In this document: positions 1 through 7,518 of the stretch, piece by piece
Position numbering within the stretch: position 1 is the stretch's first letter
Layout: every line of letters starts with the position of its first letter
DNA from: Ruminococcus sp.
GTDB taxonomy: Bacteria; Bacillota; Clostridia; Oscillospirales; Acutalibacteraceae
Assembly (NCBI GenBank): GCA_017473555.1
Contig: JAFUKO010000047.1
Span: 1-39,949 of the forward strand
DNA length: 39,949 nucleotides
Reading direction: 5' to 3'
Translations under genes and position numbers: made by a program
Notes under the pieces: generated by a model
What the model saw: only the letters and a program-made list of their open reading frames with translations
Told to the model about the DNA's origin: nothing
Database searches by the model: none

Positions 1-157
1 ATGCTAAAGATACCATTGGGTCGTCTGACTTTACTTTTTCATCATGGTTAGCGTATAAAAACAGACTTTTCCACAGTCTGCCTGCCTGTTCATCGGTAAG
101 ATGTGCGAGTATAGTATCGTTGTCAAAATAACACTGAAAGAATTTCGGCTTTTTCAT
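1..157 (-). CDS. DUF6291-like phage-type protein, incomplete at window edge
   Basis: The reverse strand reads an open frame from an ATG at 157 to the window edge, about 52 residues, beginning MKKPKFFQCYFDNDTILAHL. An AGGAGG ribosome binding site lies at 165-170, well spaced from the start. The run LTDEQAGRLW(K)SLFLYA resembles the N-terminus of the DUF6291 family, short proteins often found with phage or integrative-element replication genes, where a 'L(T/S)DEQAG' stretch is common. The C-terminal part is outside the window, so neither length nor function can be settled. Family assignment is from memory of that N-terminal pattern. Confidence 0.55.
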   Translation of the reverse strand, partial: MKKPKFFQCYFDNDTILAHLTDEQAGRLWKSLFLYANHDEKVKSDDPMVSLA

Positions 158-220
158 ATATGTACCTCCTGAAATTATTTGTAAAATAAAAACCCCTTCC
201 ACTTATAGGCTAAAAACGCA

Positions 221-248
221 AAAAGTTGCATATTTCTATGCAACTTTT
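221..248. terminator. Bidirectional hairpin terminator
   Basis: A perfect 10-bp stem (221-230 pairs with 239-248, AAAAGTTGCA / TGCAACTTTT) with an 8-nt loop. The A/T ends of the stem give a U run in either direction. It lies beyond the 3' end of the MazF-like gene and upstream of the partial gene at the left edge, so it most likely ends the toxin transcript. Confidence 0.7.
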
Positions 249-293
249 GGTGTAAAAAACTTTGAATTTTTTGTAAACATTTTCGCTGTTACC

Positions 294-641
294 TTATGTA
301 ACAAGTCCGAATGATACCGAGATGGCGTTGTTTATTTCTTTCATAGAATTATTATCGACCGTGCCCATCTTCTCTTTGAGCCGTTTTTTGTCAATCGTCC
401 TGACCTGCTCGAGCAGTACAACGCTGTCTTTAGCAAGTCCGCTTGTGTGAGCGGTGATTTCAATGTGAGTCGGTAGCTTTGCTTTTGTCTGCTGACTTGT
501 GATAGCCGCCGCTATAACAGTAGGTGAGTAGCGGTTGCCGACGTCGTTTTGTACAATCAGCACAGGTCTGATACCGCCTTGCTCCGAGCCTATCACAGGG
601 CTTAAGTCTGCGTAGTAAATATCTCCTCGCTTAATGTTCAA
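294..641 (-). CDS. ndoA: MazF/NdoA (PemK-like) endoribonuclease toxin
   Basis: 115-residue type II toxin, an RNase that cuts single-stranded RNA at short specific sequences. The sequence follows Bacillus NdoA/MazF almost block for block: KRGD near the N-terminus, GSEQGG-x-RPVL, QND-x-GNR, AAIT and the [10 protein letters not shown] stretch. The two residues known to be needed for cleavage in the family, Arg25 and Thr48, are present. The start is TTG at 639-641 (plus strand CAA), chosen because it restores the family N-terminus and has GGAG at about 652-655. There is no MazE/NdoAI antitoxin gene next to it: the 750 bases upstream hold only repeats. In many clostridia NdoA stands alone, so the antitoxin may be elsewhere. 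Confidence 0.9.
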   Translation of the reverse strand: MNIKRGDIYYADLSPVIGSEQGGIRPVLIVQNDVGNRYSPTVIAAAITSQQTKAKLPTHIEITAHTSGLAKDSVVLLEQVRTIDKKRLKEKMGTVDNNSMKEINNAISVSFGLVT

Positions 642-744
642 GCTGTTTTCACTCCGAATAATTTATTGTACTAATAGTCTTGTCAGTTTTTAAAGCTTTA
701 TTCTTTACTACATAATATTTCGGTGCGATTATTTTGTGAATTTT

Positions 745-1280
745 AACATACGTTGCATATAAATCGTAGGGGACGGGTCTGTGTGCCCTACCGAGACGGT
801 ACGTCATAAATGCCGTACCCTACGGGTGGTAAACAAACGTGGGTGTTGAAATCGTAGGGGAGGGTCTGTGTGCCCTCCCTAAACGGTACGTTGTTTATAC
901 AATCCCTCCACCACTATCGTGGTCCCCCTCCCTTTACACAAGGGAGGCATATAAGAGGCAGAAAGGTTGATGTTGAAATCGTAGGGGACGGGTTATCCGT
1001 CCCGAAAAATTGGTGCTGATGCACGGCGGGTCGTCGAGTCGCCGACCCCTACGGATGTGGCAGAAACGTTGTATATAAATCGTAGGATTTGGCGTTCACG
1101 ACAAACCGCCTAAACGGTACGTCAAAAATTGCGTACCCTACGGCTGGTAAACAAACGTTGGTGTTGTATTCGTAGGGGAGGGTCTCTGTGCCCTCCCGAG
1201 ACGGTACGTCAAAAATTGCGTACCCTACGGATTTGGCAGAAACGAAGATAATAAATCGTAGGGGACGGGTCTCTGTGCCG
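745..1280. repeat. Intergenic repeat island 1 (cloverleaf-type units)
   Basis: This fills most of the gene-free stretch 642-1395. At least six units or part-units can be seen, each opening with TCGTAGGGG and closing with CCCTACGG: about 764-825, 852-950 (a chimera that switches to a CCCTCC...GGGAGG hairpin with a TTTACAC loop), 979-1053, 1080-1142, 1170-1230 and a truncated one at 1256-1280. Inside each unit is a variable hairpin (for example GGGAGGG...CCCTCCC or GGGACGGG...CCCGTCCC) and usually a constant one (GGTACG...CGTACC). Linkers such as AAACAAACGTTG recur. No coding capacity is credible here. From 642 to 744 I see only AT-rich sequence, probably the toxin promoter. Confidence 0.9.
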
Positions 1281-1334
1281 ATGTAATATATAACAAATGT
1301 ATTCGCTAACATATCAACGTTATCTTACGCAAAC

Positions 1335-1370
1335 AAAAAAGCTCCCGCTTTTTATCAGCGGAAGCCTCTA
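1335..1370 (-). terminator. Rho-independent terminator of the CDF gene
   Basis: Read on the minus strand, GCTTCCGCT is followed by a short loop and AGCGGGAGC, then a run of six U. It begins about 25 bases past the stop codon of the cation-efflux gene. Confidence 0.8.
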
Positions 1371-1395
1371 AATGTAATATTAAACGCAACTGCAA

Positions 1396-2556
1396 TCACA
1401 CATAACTGCGGTCGATTGTCAGCACAACAAAGTAGTTTTCCCAGCGCTCTGACACTAACTGCTGGATTTTCTCCTTAATCTCTTTGTCACTCATTTTGAT
1501 TTCAAACGGTACTACCACGTCGAAAATCAGGTTTGTGTGAGTAGAGCCTGGCACCATTCGAAAATCGTGGATTGTAGCGTCTTTGTGAAACTGTGTGATG
1601 AGCTTATATACTTCGTCTTTAGTCTGTCTTGTGCTTTCGTTATGTATGTCGATAGGGTCCATATGGATTGTCGTTTCGATAGACAGCTTATCGTACAAAT
1701 CCTTTTCGATAGTATCAATCGCATCGTGGATTTCGTAGATATCAAGCGAGCCGTCAACCTCGGCGTGTAGCGAGATAATCTGTCTGCCAGGGCCGTAATC
1801 GTGTACAACCATATCGTGTATGCCCTCTACGATGTCATAGCTCATAACAAGAGAGTACACCTTTGTGACAAGCTCCTCGTCAGGCTTTGTACCAAGAAGC
1901 GGAGCGAGTGTGTCTTTAGCAGAGGTGATGCCTGCGTACATAATGAACAGCGATACAAGTATACCGCAGTAGCCGTCAATGTTGATGCCTGTAAACTTTG
2001 TGAATATCATAGACAGCAGTACAACAAAGGTAGCAACCGAGTCTGTGACACAGTCCATAGCGGTGGCTTTCATACCTGCTGAGTTAATCTTTTTGCCGAT
2101 AGAATTGTTGTAGAAAAACATATACAGCTTGACACAGATTGAGGCGATGAGGATGATCATAGCGAGTATACTTGTGTCAACAGCCTGAGGGTTGAAGACC
2201 TTGTCGATAGATGTTGTGAACAGCTCAAACGCAACCACGATAATTGCGACAGAAATGCCTAGTCCCGAGAGATACTCGATTCTGCCGTGACCAAACGGAT
2301 GGTTTGTGTCGGGCTTCATACCTGCAAATTTAAAGCCGATGAGGGAGATGAATGATGAACCTGCATCGCTTAAGTTGTTGAACGCATCCGCTGTGATAGC
2401 GATGGATGCGCTTATCACACCGGCAAAGTATTTGAACACAAAGAGTAAGATGTTCAGAAAAATGCCGACACTACTGCACAGCACACCCAACGCTCTGCGA
2501 GATTTCCCTTCGTCATCAGTGTTTTTGATAAAAAGTTTTTTGAGCAGACCTATCAT
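1396..2556 (-). CDS. Cation diffusion facilitator (CDF) family transporter
   Basis: 386-residue membrane protein that would export a divalent metal ion in exchange for protons. About six hydrophobic helices lie between residues 25 and 220. The second holds ADAFNNLSD (Asp57), followed by the family loop motif HPFGHGR-x-EYLSG; a later helix has MDCVTDS, giving a D-x3-D site. The cytoplasmic domain after residue 220 carries His/Asp-rich stretches (HDMVVHDYGPG, MDPIDIH) and continues further than in the shortest CDF proteins. The start is ATG with AAGGAG just upstream. It has its own promoter and terminator and is divergent from the EamA exporter. The metal cannot be called; the first site is D-x3-N rather than the D-x3-D or H-x3-D of well-studied zinc members. 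Confidence 0.92.
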   Translation of the reverse strand: MIGLLKKLFIKNTDDEGKSRRALGVLCSSVGIFLNILLFVFKYFAGVISASIAITADAFNNLSDAGSSFISLIGFKFAGMKPDTNHPFGHGRIEYLSGLGISVAIIVVAFELFTTSIDKVFNPQAVDTSILAMIILIASICVKLYMFFYNNSIGKKINSAGMKATAMDCVTDSVATFVVLLSMIFTKFTGINIDGYCGILVSLFIMYAGITSAKDTLAPLLGTKPDEELVTKVYSLVMSYDIVEGIHDMVVHDYGPGRQIISLHAEVDGSLDIYEIHDAIDTIEKDLYDKLSIETTIHMDPIDIHNESTRQTKDEVYKLITQFHKDATIHDFRMVPGSTHTNLIFDVVVPFEIKMSDKEIKEKIQQLVSERWENYFVVLTIDRSYV

Positions 2557-2586
2557 AATGAACTCCTTAATTAAAAAATCTCCTAA

Positions 2587-2614
2587 ATTATACCATAAAC
2601 TTTGAAATTTTCAA
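2587..2614 (-). promoter_or_regulatory. Promoter of the CDF gene
   Basis: On the minus strand TTGAAA (2614-2609), a 16-bp spacer and TATAAT (2592-2587) make a near-consensus vegetative promoter about 30 bases before the start codon. Its -35 box abuts the -35 box of the divergent exporter promoter. Confidence 0.7.
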
Positions 2615-2630
2615 ACTAAAGGTGTATAAT
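2602..2630 (+). promoter_or_regulatory. Promoter of the EamA-family gene
   Basis: TTGAAA (2602-2607), 17-bp spacer, TATAAT (2625-2630). Transcription would begin near 2637, only about 14 bases before the proposed ATG, leaving just enough room for the ribosome binding site. Confidence 0.7.
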
Positions 2631-2650
2631 GCCTTTTGGAAGTGATGTAT

Positions 2651-3532
2651 ATGAAAATAAAAAGTAAAAACAAAGCTATACTTTTTTTGATAACATCGGC
2701 GTTTTTCTTCTCGCTGATGCTGGTGTTTGTGAGGTTGTCGGGTGATTTGCCGACATTCCAGAAAATGTTTTTCCGCAATCTTATTGCCGCGGTAATTGCT
2801 TTTATAATTCTTGTTAAGAATAAAACGTCCTTGCTACCGCACAGCACTAAGAACCTGCCGTTTCTTATAATGCGTACACTATTCGGACTGATGGGCGTGT
2901 TCTGTAATTTCTACGCAGTTGACCATCTGCTACTTAGTGACGCCTCTATCTTAAACAAGATGTCGCCGTTTTTTGTGATAATATTCTCGTACTTTATACT
3001 AAAGGAAAAGCCGAGCTTTGTACAGATACTCGCGGTTGTCATAGCCTTTGTGGGAGCTTTGTTTGTGATAAAGCCGAGCTTTCACAATGCCGATTTAGTC
3101 TCATCGCTCATCGGATTCTCTGGCGGTATGCTGGCTGGTATAGCTTATGCGTGTGTGAGAAAAAGTACCATAGGCGGTGAGCACAGCTCGTATGTAGTGT
3201 TCTTTTTCTCGTTTGTGAGCACGGTTATACTGGTGCCGTTTACACTTTATTACTACGAACCTATGAGTGTGTACCAGCTTTTTATGCTGTTGCTCGCAGG
3301 ATTTGCTGCAGCGGGTGGTCAGTTTATGATAACTCTTGCGTACAAAAACGCACCGTCAAAGGAAATCTCTGTCTACGATTTTTCACAGATTATTTTTACA
3401 GCTTTCTTCGGCTTTGTGATTTTTGAGCAGGTGCCTGATGTGTATTCTGTGATAGGCTATGCAATCATCGTTTTAATGGCGGTGCTGAGCTTTTTGTATT
3501 CCAACAAGCTGATGTTTTTTAAAAGTAAATAG
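2651..3532 (+). CDS. EamA/DMT-superfamily transporter
   Basis: About 293 residues with ten predicted hydrophobic helices and a two-fold repeat, the pattern of EamA (drug/metabolite transporter) exporters. The first half carries the usual 'F-x-RN' after helix 2 (QKMFFRNLIAAVIAF) and the second half the matching block FSFVSTVILVPF. The substrate cannot be read from sequence. I place the start at the ATG at 2651: a TTG at 2636 would sit on the transcription start of the promoter at 2602-2630, and GGAAGTG at 2638-2644 is spaced for 2651. An ATG at 2645 is a close alternative. It is a single-gene unit ended by the hairpin at 3544. Confidence 0.88.
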   Translation: MKIKSKNKAILFLITSAFFFSLMLVFVRLSGDLPTFQKMFFRNLIAAVIAFIILVKNKTSLLPHSTKNLPFLIMRTLFGLMGVFCNFYAVDHLLLSDASILNKMSPFFVIIFSYFILKEKPSFVQILAVVIAFVGALFVIKPSFHNADLVSSLIGFSGGMLAGIAYACVRKSTIGGEHSSYVVFFFSFVSTVILVPFTLYYYEPMSVYQLFMLLLAGFAAAGGQFMITLAYKNAPSKEISVYDFSQIIFTAFFGFVIFEQVPDVYSVIGYAIIVLMAVLSFLYSNKLMFFKSK

Positions 3533-3543
3533 ATAAAAATTAT

Positions 3544-3585
3544 GGCGAGCCTGCAAACTGTAGCAGACTCGCCTTTGTTGTTATT
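3544..3585 (+). terminator. Rho-independent terminator of the EamA gene
   Basis: Stem GGCGAG (3544-3549) with CTCGCC (3568-3573), extended by CTGC with GCAG, followed by a T-rich tail (TTTGTTGTTATT). It begins 11 bases after the stop codon. Confidence 0.8.
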
Positions 3586-3599
3586 GAATGTAGATATGA

Positions 3600-4172
3600 A
3601 TCGTAGGGGAGGGTCTCTGCGCCCTCCCGAAAAGATACGTCAAAAATTGCGTACCCTACGGGTGATGAACAAACGTTGATGATGAAATCGTAGGGGACGG
3701 CGACCTCGACGTCCCGAAAACGGTACGTTGTTTATACAATCCCTCCGCCTCGCAGTGATCGGCACCTCCCTTTACACAAGGGAGGCTTTTTTGATGATTC
3801 AACGTTTAATACGGTACGTCAAAAATGCCGACCCCTACGGATGTGGCAGAAACGAAGATAATAAATCGTAGGGGACGGGTTCCCCGTCCCGAAAAAATTG
3901 GTGCTGACGCACACGGGCGACCAATGAGTTTCCCCTATTAGGGGAAGTGGCGTGTAACGCCGAAAGGGTTGCCGACCCTGCTTAAGGGTCGCCCCTACAA
4001 GTGGAACAGAAGCGTTACAGATAAATCGTAGGGGAGGGTCTGTGTGCCCTCCCGAAAAGATACGTCAAAAATGCCGTGCCCTACGGATGGGAAAGAAAGG
4101 TCGATGTTGAAATCGTAGGGGTCGGCGTCCTCGACGACCCGCAACAATTATACGTCAAAAATGCTGTACCTA
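3600..4172. repeat. Intergenic repeat island 2 (cloverleaf-type units)
   Basis: This fills the space between two convergent genes, 3533-4169. Units begin at about 3601, 3689, 3866, 4026 and 4113. The variable hairpin takes different sequences: GGGAGGG...CCCTCCC at 3606-3627, GGGACG...CGTCCC at 3694-3715, GGGACGGG...CCCGTCCC at 3872-3890 and GGTCG...CGACC at 4119-4139. A unit with a CCCTCC...GGGAGG module lies at about 3738-3786, and one at 3866-3996 carries a larger insert. The last unit is cut short and its closing arm (GTACCTAC) contains the stop codon of the hydroxylase gene on the opposite strand. Confidence 0.9.
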
Positions 4173-6731
4173 CTTTTTCTTTTGATACGGGGTATCGTCT
4201 AAAGGTAATTTGGTACGCAATTTCCTGTCACGATTATAGTACGCTAAAGCCACAGCAGGTGGGGTAGGGATGGAGCAGATTTCGCCGATACCTTTCGCAC
4301 CGAATGCTAATGTTGTATCAGGCTTTGACACTATGATTGACTCAACTTCTGGGGTCATATCTGCACGGAAAAGTCCGAGTGAGCCGAGCTTTTTGAGTGG
4401 CTTGCCGTCTTTAAGCGGAAAGTCTTCAGTCAGCGAATACCCAAGACTCATCACAACACCGCCCTCAATCTGACCCTCGACAGCTTTCGGGTTAACAGGA
4501 GTGCCGACATCGTGGGCGGCAACAACCGTCTTTACTCTGTTGTCATCGTCAAGAATAACAAGATGTGTGGCGTAGCCGTATGCGATGTGGCTGACAGGGT
4601 TTTGCTTGTCTGAGCCTATTTTATCTGTCACACCTGTGTATTCGCCTAAGTATTCTTTGCCGTTTAATAGGTCGAGCGAGCCGTATTTTTCAATATCAGC
4701 CTTTAACATCTTAGCCGCTCTTACTGCCGCCTCACCAGTAAACAAAGTCTGGCGTGAGGCTGTAGTGTTACCGGCATTAGGAGCGGAGCTTGTGTCAGGG
4801 GTGCAGTATTTTATCTTGTTTATGTCAACGCCGGAGCTTTGGGCTATCATCTGCACCTGCACAGTGCCCATACCCTGACCGATACAAGCGGCGCTGGAGT
4901 GTACCATAACCTCGCCGTTTTCTACCGTGATTTTGCATCTGCCTGTGTCAGGAACACCGACACCCAGACCGCTGTTTTTGATAGCGCAGGCTATACCGCA
5001 ATCAGGGTTTTGCTCGTATATCTCACGCACTGCATCGAGCGTTTCGATTAACGCTGTTGACTTGTCGGCAATCTGTCCGTTAGGGAGAATGTCATTAGGT
5101 TTGAGTGCGTTTTTATATCTCATTTCAAATGGGGAGATGCCTACCATTTCTGCGAGCTGGTTAATATTCTGCTCTGTCGCAAAACAGCTCTGTGTCACGC
5201 CAAATCCACGGAATGCTCCTGCAGGCGGATTGTTTGTATACACAGCCGTACCCGTGATGTCGATTACCTGATAGTTGTACGGACCTGCGGCGTGAGTGCA
5301 CGCACGCTGTAGCACAGGACCGCCCAAAGATGCGTAAGCACCTGTGTCGGAAATTATGCTCGCTTTCATAGCGGTGAGCTTTCCGTTTTCATCACAAGCT
5401 GTGGTAAATTCCATCTCCATAGCGTGGCGTTTCGGATGTATCAGTAGGCTTTCATCTCTGGTGAATTTCACTTTGACAGGTAAGCCTGTTTTATATGCTA
5501 AGATTGCGGCGTGGTGTTGCACGCTCATATCCTCTTTAACGCCAAAGCCACCGCCTACCATAGCCGCTGTTACACGCACCTTGTCTGTCGGTAAACCCAG
5601 AGCCTCGGCACATTCTTTCTGAGTCTGGTATATACCCTGATCGCCGCTGTGAATGTGAACTCCACCGTCCTTAGTAGGTAGTGCCACCGCACATTCAGGC
5701 TCCATAAAAGCGTGGTCAGTAAACGGCACGCTGTAGTGAGTAGTTACCTTGTACTTGCTGTTTTTGATAACCTCGTCAGCGTTGCCGCGGACTAAGTGTT
5801 CGGTTGAGAGTATGTTGCCACTTTGATGTACAAGTGGGGCGTTTTCTTTTAACGCATCGGTTGGGGAGAATACGGCAGGAAGTTCTTCGTATTCTACCTT
5901 TATAGCTTTCTTTGCTTCTTCGACAATCTCTCTTGTTTTGCCTGCAACTAAAGCTATAGCATCGCCTAAGTAGTGGGTTATACCGCCCTTAGGAATGAGC
6001 ACATCCCAGTCCTTTTTTAAGTGACCGATTTTCTGATTTCCGTCTAAATCATCGGCTGTGATAACGGCGACAACACCGTCGATTTTTAAAGCATCGGTGG
6101 TATCAATCTTGAGCACTCTTGCACGAGGGTATTTGCTCCTAAGTGCAGAGCCGTATATCATATTGTCATAGTATATGTCGTCAGCGTAAAGAGCTGTACC
6201 GAGCGTTTTGTCTACCGCATCAACTCGGTGCATACTCTCACCTAAGAGTCCTGTGAATTCGGTTTTTGGCACATCTTTGTGCTCTCTGAGAATCTGAGCC
6301 GATAGCATAATCGCATCTATAATCTTCTTGTATCCTGTGCAACGGCAGAGGTTGTTTCTGATAGCTTTTTGCACATCAAGACGTGTTGGGTTTAGGTTAG
6401 TGTCAATCAAAGCTTTTGCACACAGTACCATACCGGGTATACAGAAACCGCACTGTACTGCACCGCAGTGTGAAAAAGCGTAGGCGTATACCTGCTTTTC
6501 GTAGCTTGACAGCCCCTCTGTGGTAAGTATGCTCTTGCCGTCGAATTTTTCGACAGAGAACAAGCACGCTTTTGTAGGCTTTGAGTCAACAAGCACTGTA
6601 CAGGTTCCGCACGCACCCTGAGAACATCCGTCCTTGACCGATGTTAGTTTCAGAGTATCACGCAAAAACCTCATCAACGTGACGTTTTCTGTTATATTGT
6701 ACTGTATGTTGTTTATTGTCAGAGTAGCCAT
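4170..6731 (-). CDS. xdh: Selenium-dependent xanthine dehydrogenase-type molybdenum hydroxylase (FeS and Mo domains fused)
   Basis: 853 residues. An N-terminal plant-type [2Fe-2S] domain has Cys36, Cys41, Cys44 and Cys56; a second [2Fe-2S] domain has Cys94, Cys97, Cys129 and Cys131. From about 160 the aldehyde oxidase/xanthine dehydrogenase hammerhead domain starts, followed by the molybdopterin-binding domains with GGGFG-x-KED, GAFRGFG, GQGMG and a late AKGIGE, the probable active-site Glu. There is no FAD domain, so electrons must leave through another protein. Architecture, length and neighbours (MocA, YqeB, YqeC, SelD, EF2568-type desulfurase) match the selenium-dependent xanthine dehydrogenase family TIGR03311; the fused layout also recalls E. 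coli XdhD. The gene starts one base after the mocA stop and is probably translationally coupled to it. The substrate is likely a purine but is not proven. Confidence 0.9.
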   Translation of the reverse strand: MATLTINNIQYNITENVTLMRFLRDTLKLTSVKDGCSQGACGTCTVLVDSKPTKACLFSVEKFDGKSILTTEGLSSYEKQVYAYAFSHCGAVQCGFCIPGMVLCAKALIDTNLNPTRLDVQKAIRNNLCRCTGYKKIIDAIMLSAQILREHKDVPKTEFTGLLGESMHRVDAVDKTLGTALYADDIYYDNMIYGSALRSKYPRARVLKIDTTDALKIDGVVAVITADDLDGNQKIGHLKKDWDVLIPKGGITHYLGDAIALVAGKTREIVEEAKKAIKVEYEELPAVFSPTDALKENAPLVHQSGNILSTEHLVRGNADEVIKNSKYKVTTHYSVPFTDHAFMEPECAVALPTKDGGVHIHSGDQGIYQTQKECAEALGLPTDKVRVTAAMVGGGFGVKEDMSVQHHAAILAYKTGLPVKVKFTRDESLLIHPKRHAMEMEFTTACDENGKLTAMKASIISDTGAYASLGGPVLQRACTHAAGPYNYQVIDITGTAVYTNNPPAGAFRGFGVTQSCFATEQNINQLAEMVGISPFEMRYKNALKPNDILPNGQIADKSTALIETLDAVREIYEQNPDCGIACAIKNSGLGVGVPDTGRCKITVENGEVMVHSSAACIGQGMGTVQVQMIAQSSGVDINKIKYCTPDTSSAPNAGNTTASRQTLFTGEAAVRAAKMLKADIEKYGSLDLLNGKEYLGEYTGVTDKIGSDKQNPVSHIAYGYATHLVILDDDNRVKTVVAAHDVGTPVNPKAVEGQIEGGVVMSLGYSLTEDFPLKDGKPLKKLGSLGLFRADMTPEVESIIVSKPDTTLAFGAKGIGEICSIPTPPAVALAYYNRDRKLRTKLPLDDTPYQKKK

Positions 6732-6732
6732 A

Positions 6733-7320
6733 TCATACCTCTGTGTTTTGTAGATTTTCTAAATCTTCCTTTGTATCTATATCGGAGAGCTCGTCGGGGT
6801 GGTGTGCACAAAACAGCTTTAGCCTATCCTCGTGCTGTCTTATTACCGTGTTACCGCCGTGGTCTTCGCTCAGCTTTCTAAGCTCAGGATAAAACTCTTT
6901 TGGAAAAACACACGGATTGCCTCTTACACCGTTGTAGCTCATACCGACTATATAGTCAGAGTTTTCTTTGTAAAACTGTAGCATCTGCGACACGCTGTCT
7001 TTTCTCAGCAGTGGTTGGTCAGACACCATAAACATAATCGCATCACAGTCATATAGCTCATCGATGCCGAGCTTTATCGTGTGGCTGATGCCGTAGTCAG
7101 GATGCTTGTTTTTAATGCCTGTGAATCCATACCTGTGGGCTTTGTCGATAACCTCACTATACTGTGAAACTACGGCGACTTTGTATAATTTGTCAACAGG
7201 TATTGCGTTTAAAGCTCTGTCAATCAGGCTGATGCCGTTGAGTTTCTTGTTCAGTTTGTTATCACCAAAACGTTTGGCGTTGCCTGATGCCATCAGCACA
7301 CATCCGATTTTAAGTTCCAT
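6733..7320 (-). CDS. mocA: Molybdenum cofactor cytidylyltransferase-like protein (MocA/YgfJ family)
   Basis: 195-residue nucleotidyltransferase of the GT-A fold that would attach CMP to molybdopterin for xanthine dehydrogenase-type enzymes. Visible motifs are the N-terminal loop LMASGNAKRFGDNKL, the metal-binding SDQPLL, and RGNPCVFP. Length fits the YgfJ family (TIGR03310), which accompanies selenium-dependent hydroxylases; these proteins are slightly divergent, here with ASG where most have AAG. It is the first gene of a two-gene minus-strand operon with xdh, behind a strong promoter at 7343-7372, and has AGGATG before the ATG. An alternative role in a selenium-modified cofactor step is possible but unproven. 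Confidence 0.9.
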   Translation of the reverse strand: MELKIGCVLMASGNAKRFGDNKLNKKLNGISLIDRALNAIPVDKLYKVAVVSQYSEVIDKAHRYGFTGIKNKHPDYGISHTIKLGIDELYDCDAIMFMVSDQPLLRKDSVSQMLQFYKENSDYIVGMSYNGVRGNPCVFPKEFYPELRKLSEDHGGNTVIRQHEDRLKLFCAHHPDELSDIDTKEDLENLQNTEV

Positions 7321-7342
7321 AAAAACACATCCTACTACGTTT

Positions 7343-7372
7343 ATTTTATCAAATGATATTATGCGTTGTCAA
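7343..7372 (-). promoter_or_regulatory. Promoter of mocA-xdh
   Basis: Minus strand: consensus TTGACA (7372-7367), 18-bp spacer, TAAAAT (7348-7343) preceded by TGA, an extended -10. Leader length about 15-20 bases. It is one half of a divergent control region of 198 bp shared with xdhABC. Confidence 0.75.
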
Positions 7373-7457
7373 TAAAACAGATACTCAATCTCCTCATATA
7401 ATACCCATATTTTTCAAGAAAATATATAAAAAACCTCTTTAAAAATACGCTACTATA

Positions 7458-7466
7458 TGTTATAAT
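7458..7466 (+). promoter_or_regulatory. Extended -10 promoter of xdhABC
   Basis: TGTTATAAT, a full extended -10, lies 52 bases before the xdhA start. No good -35 can be seen about 17 bases upstream (CTTTAA-like at best), which would fit a promoter needing an activator. AGGAGG at 7505-7510 serves translation. Confidence 0.55.
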
Positions 7467-7518
7467 AACCAAAGTATAAGGAAGAGTGTATGCTTTTACT
7501 ATATAGGAGGCGAGATTT

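Noticed and set aside
745-1312. CRISPR-like regular spacing and an 87-residue minus-strand reading frame in island 1
   Set aside because: The repeats are long, internally palindromic and uneven in spacing, with no cas genes, and the frame merely translates the repeats.
4076-4267. Short plus-strand frame over the end of island 2
   Set aside because: It is made of repeat sequence and the antisense of the hydroxylase C-terminus, without a ribosome site.
7321-7518. Molybdenum-cofactor riboswitch before mocA or xdhA
   Set aside because: The leaders are short and AT-rich and I found no multi-helix core; both promoters leave little room.
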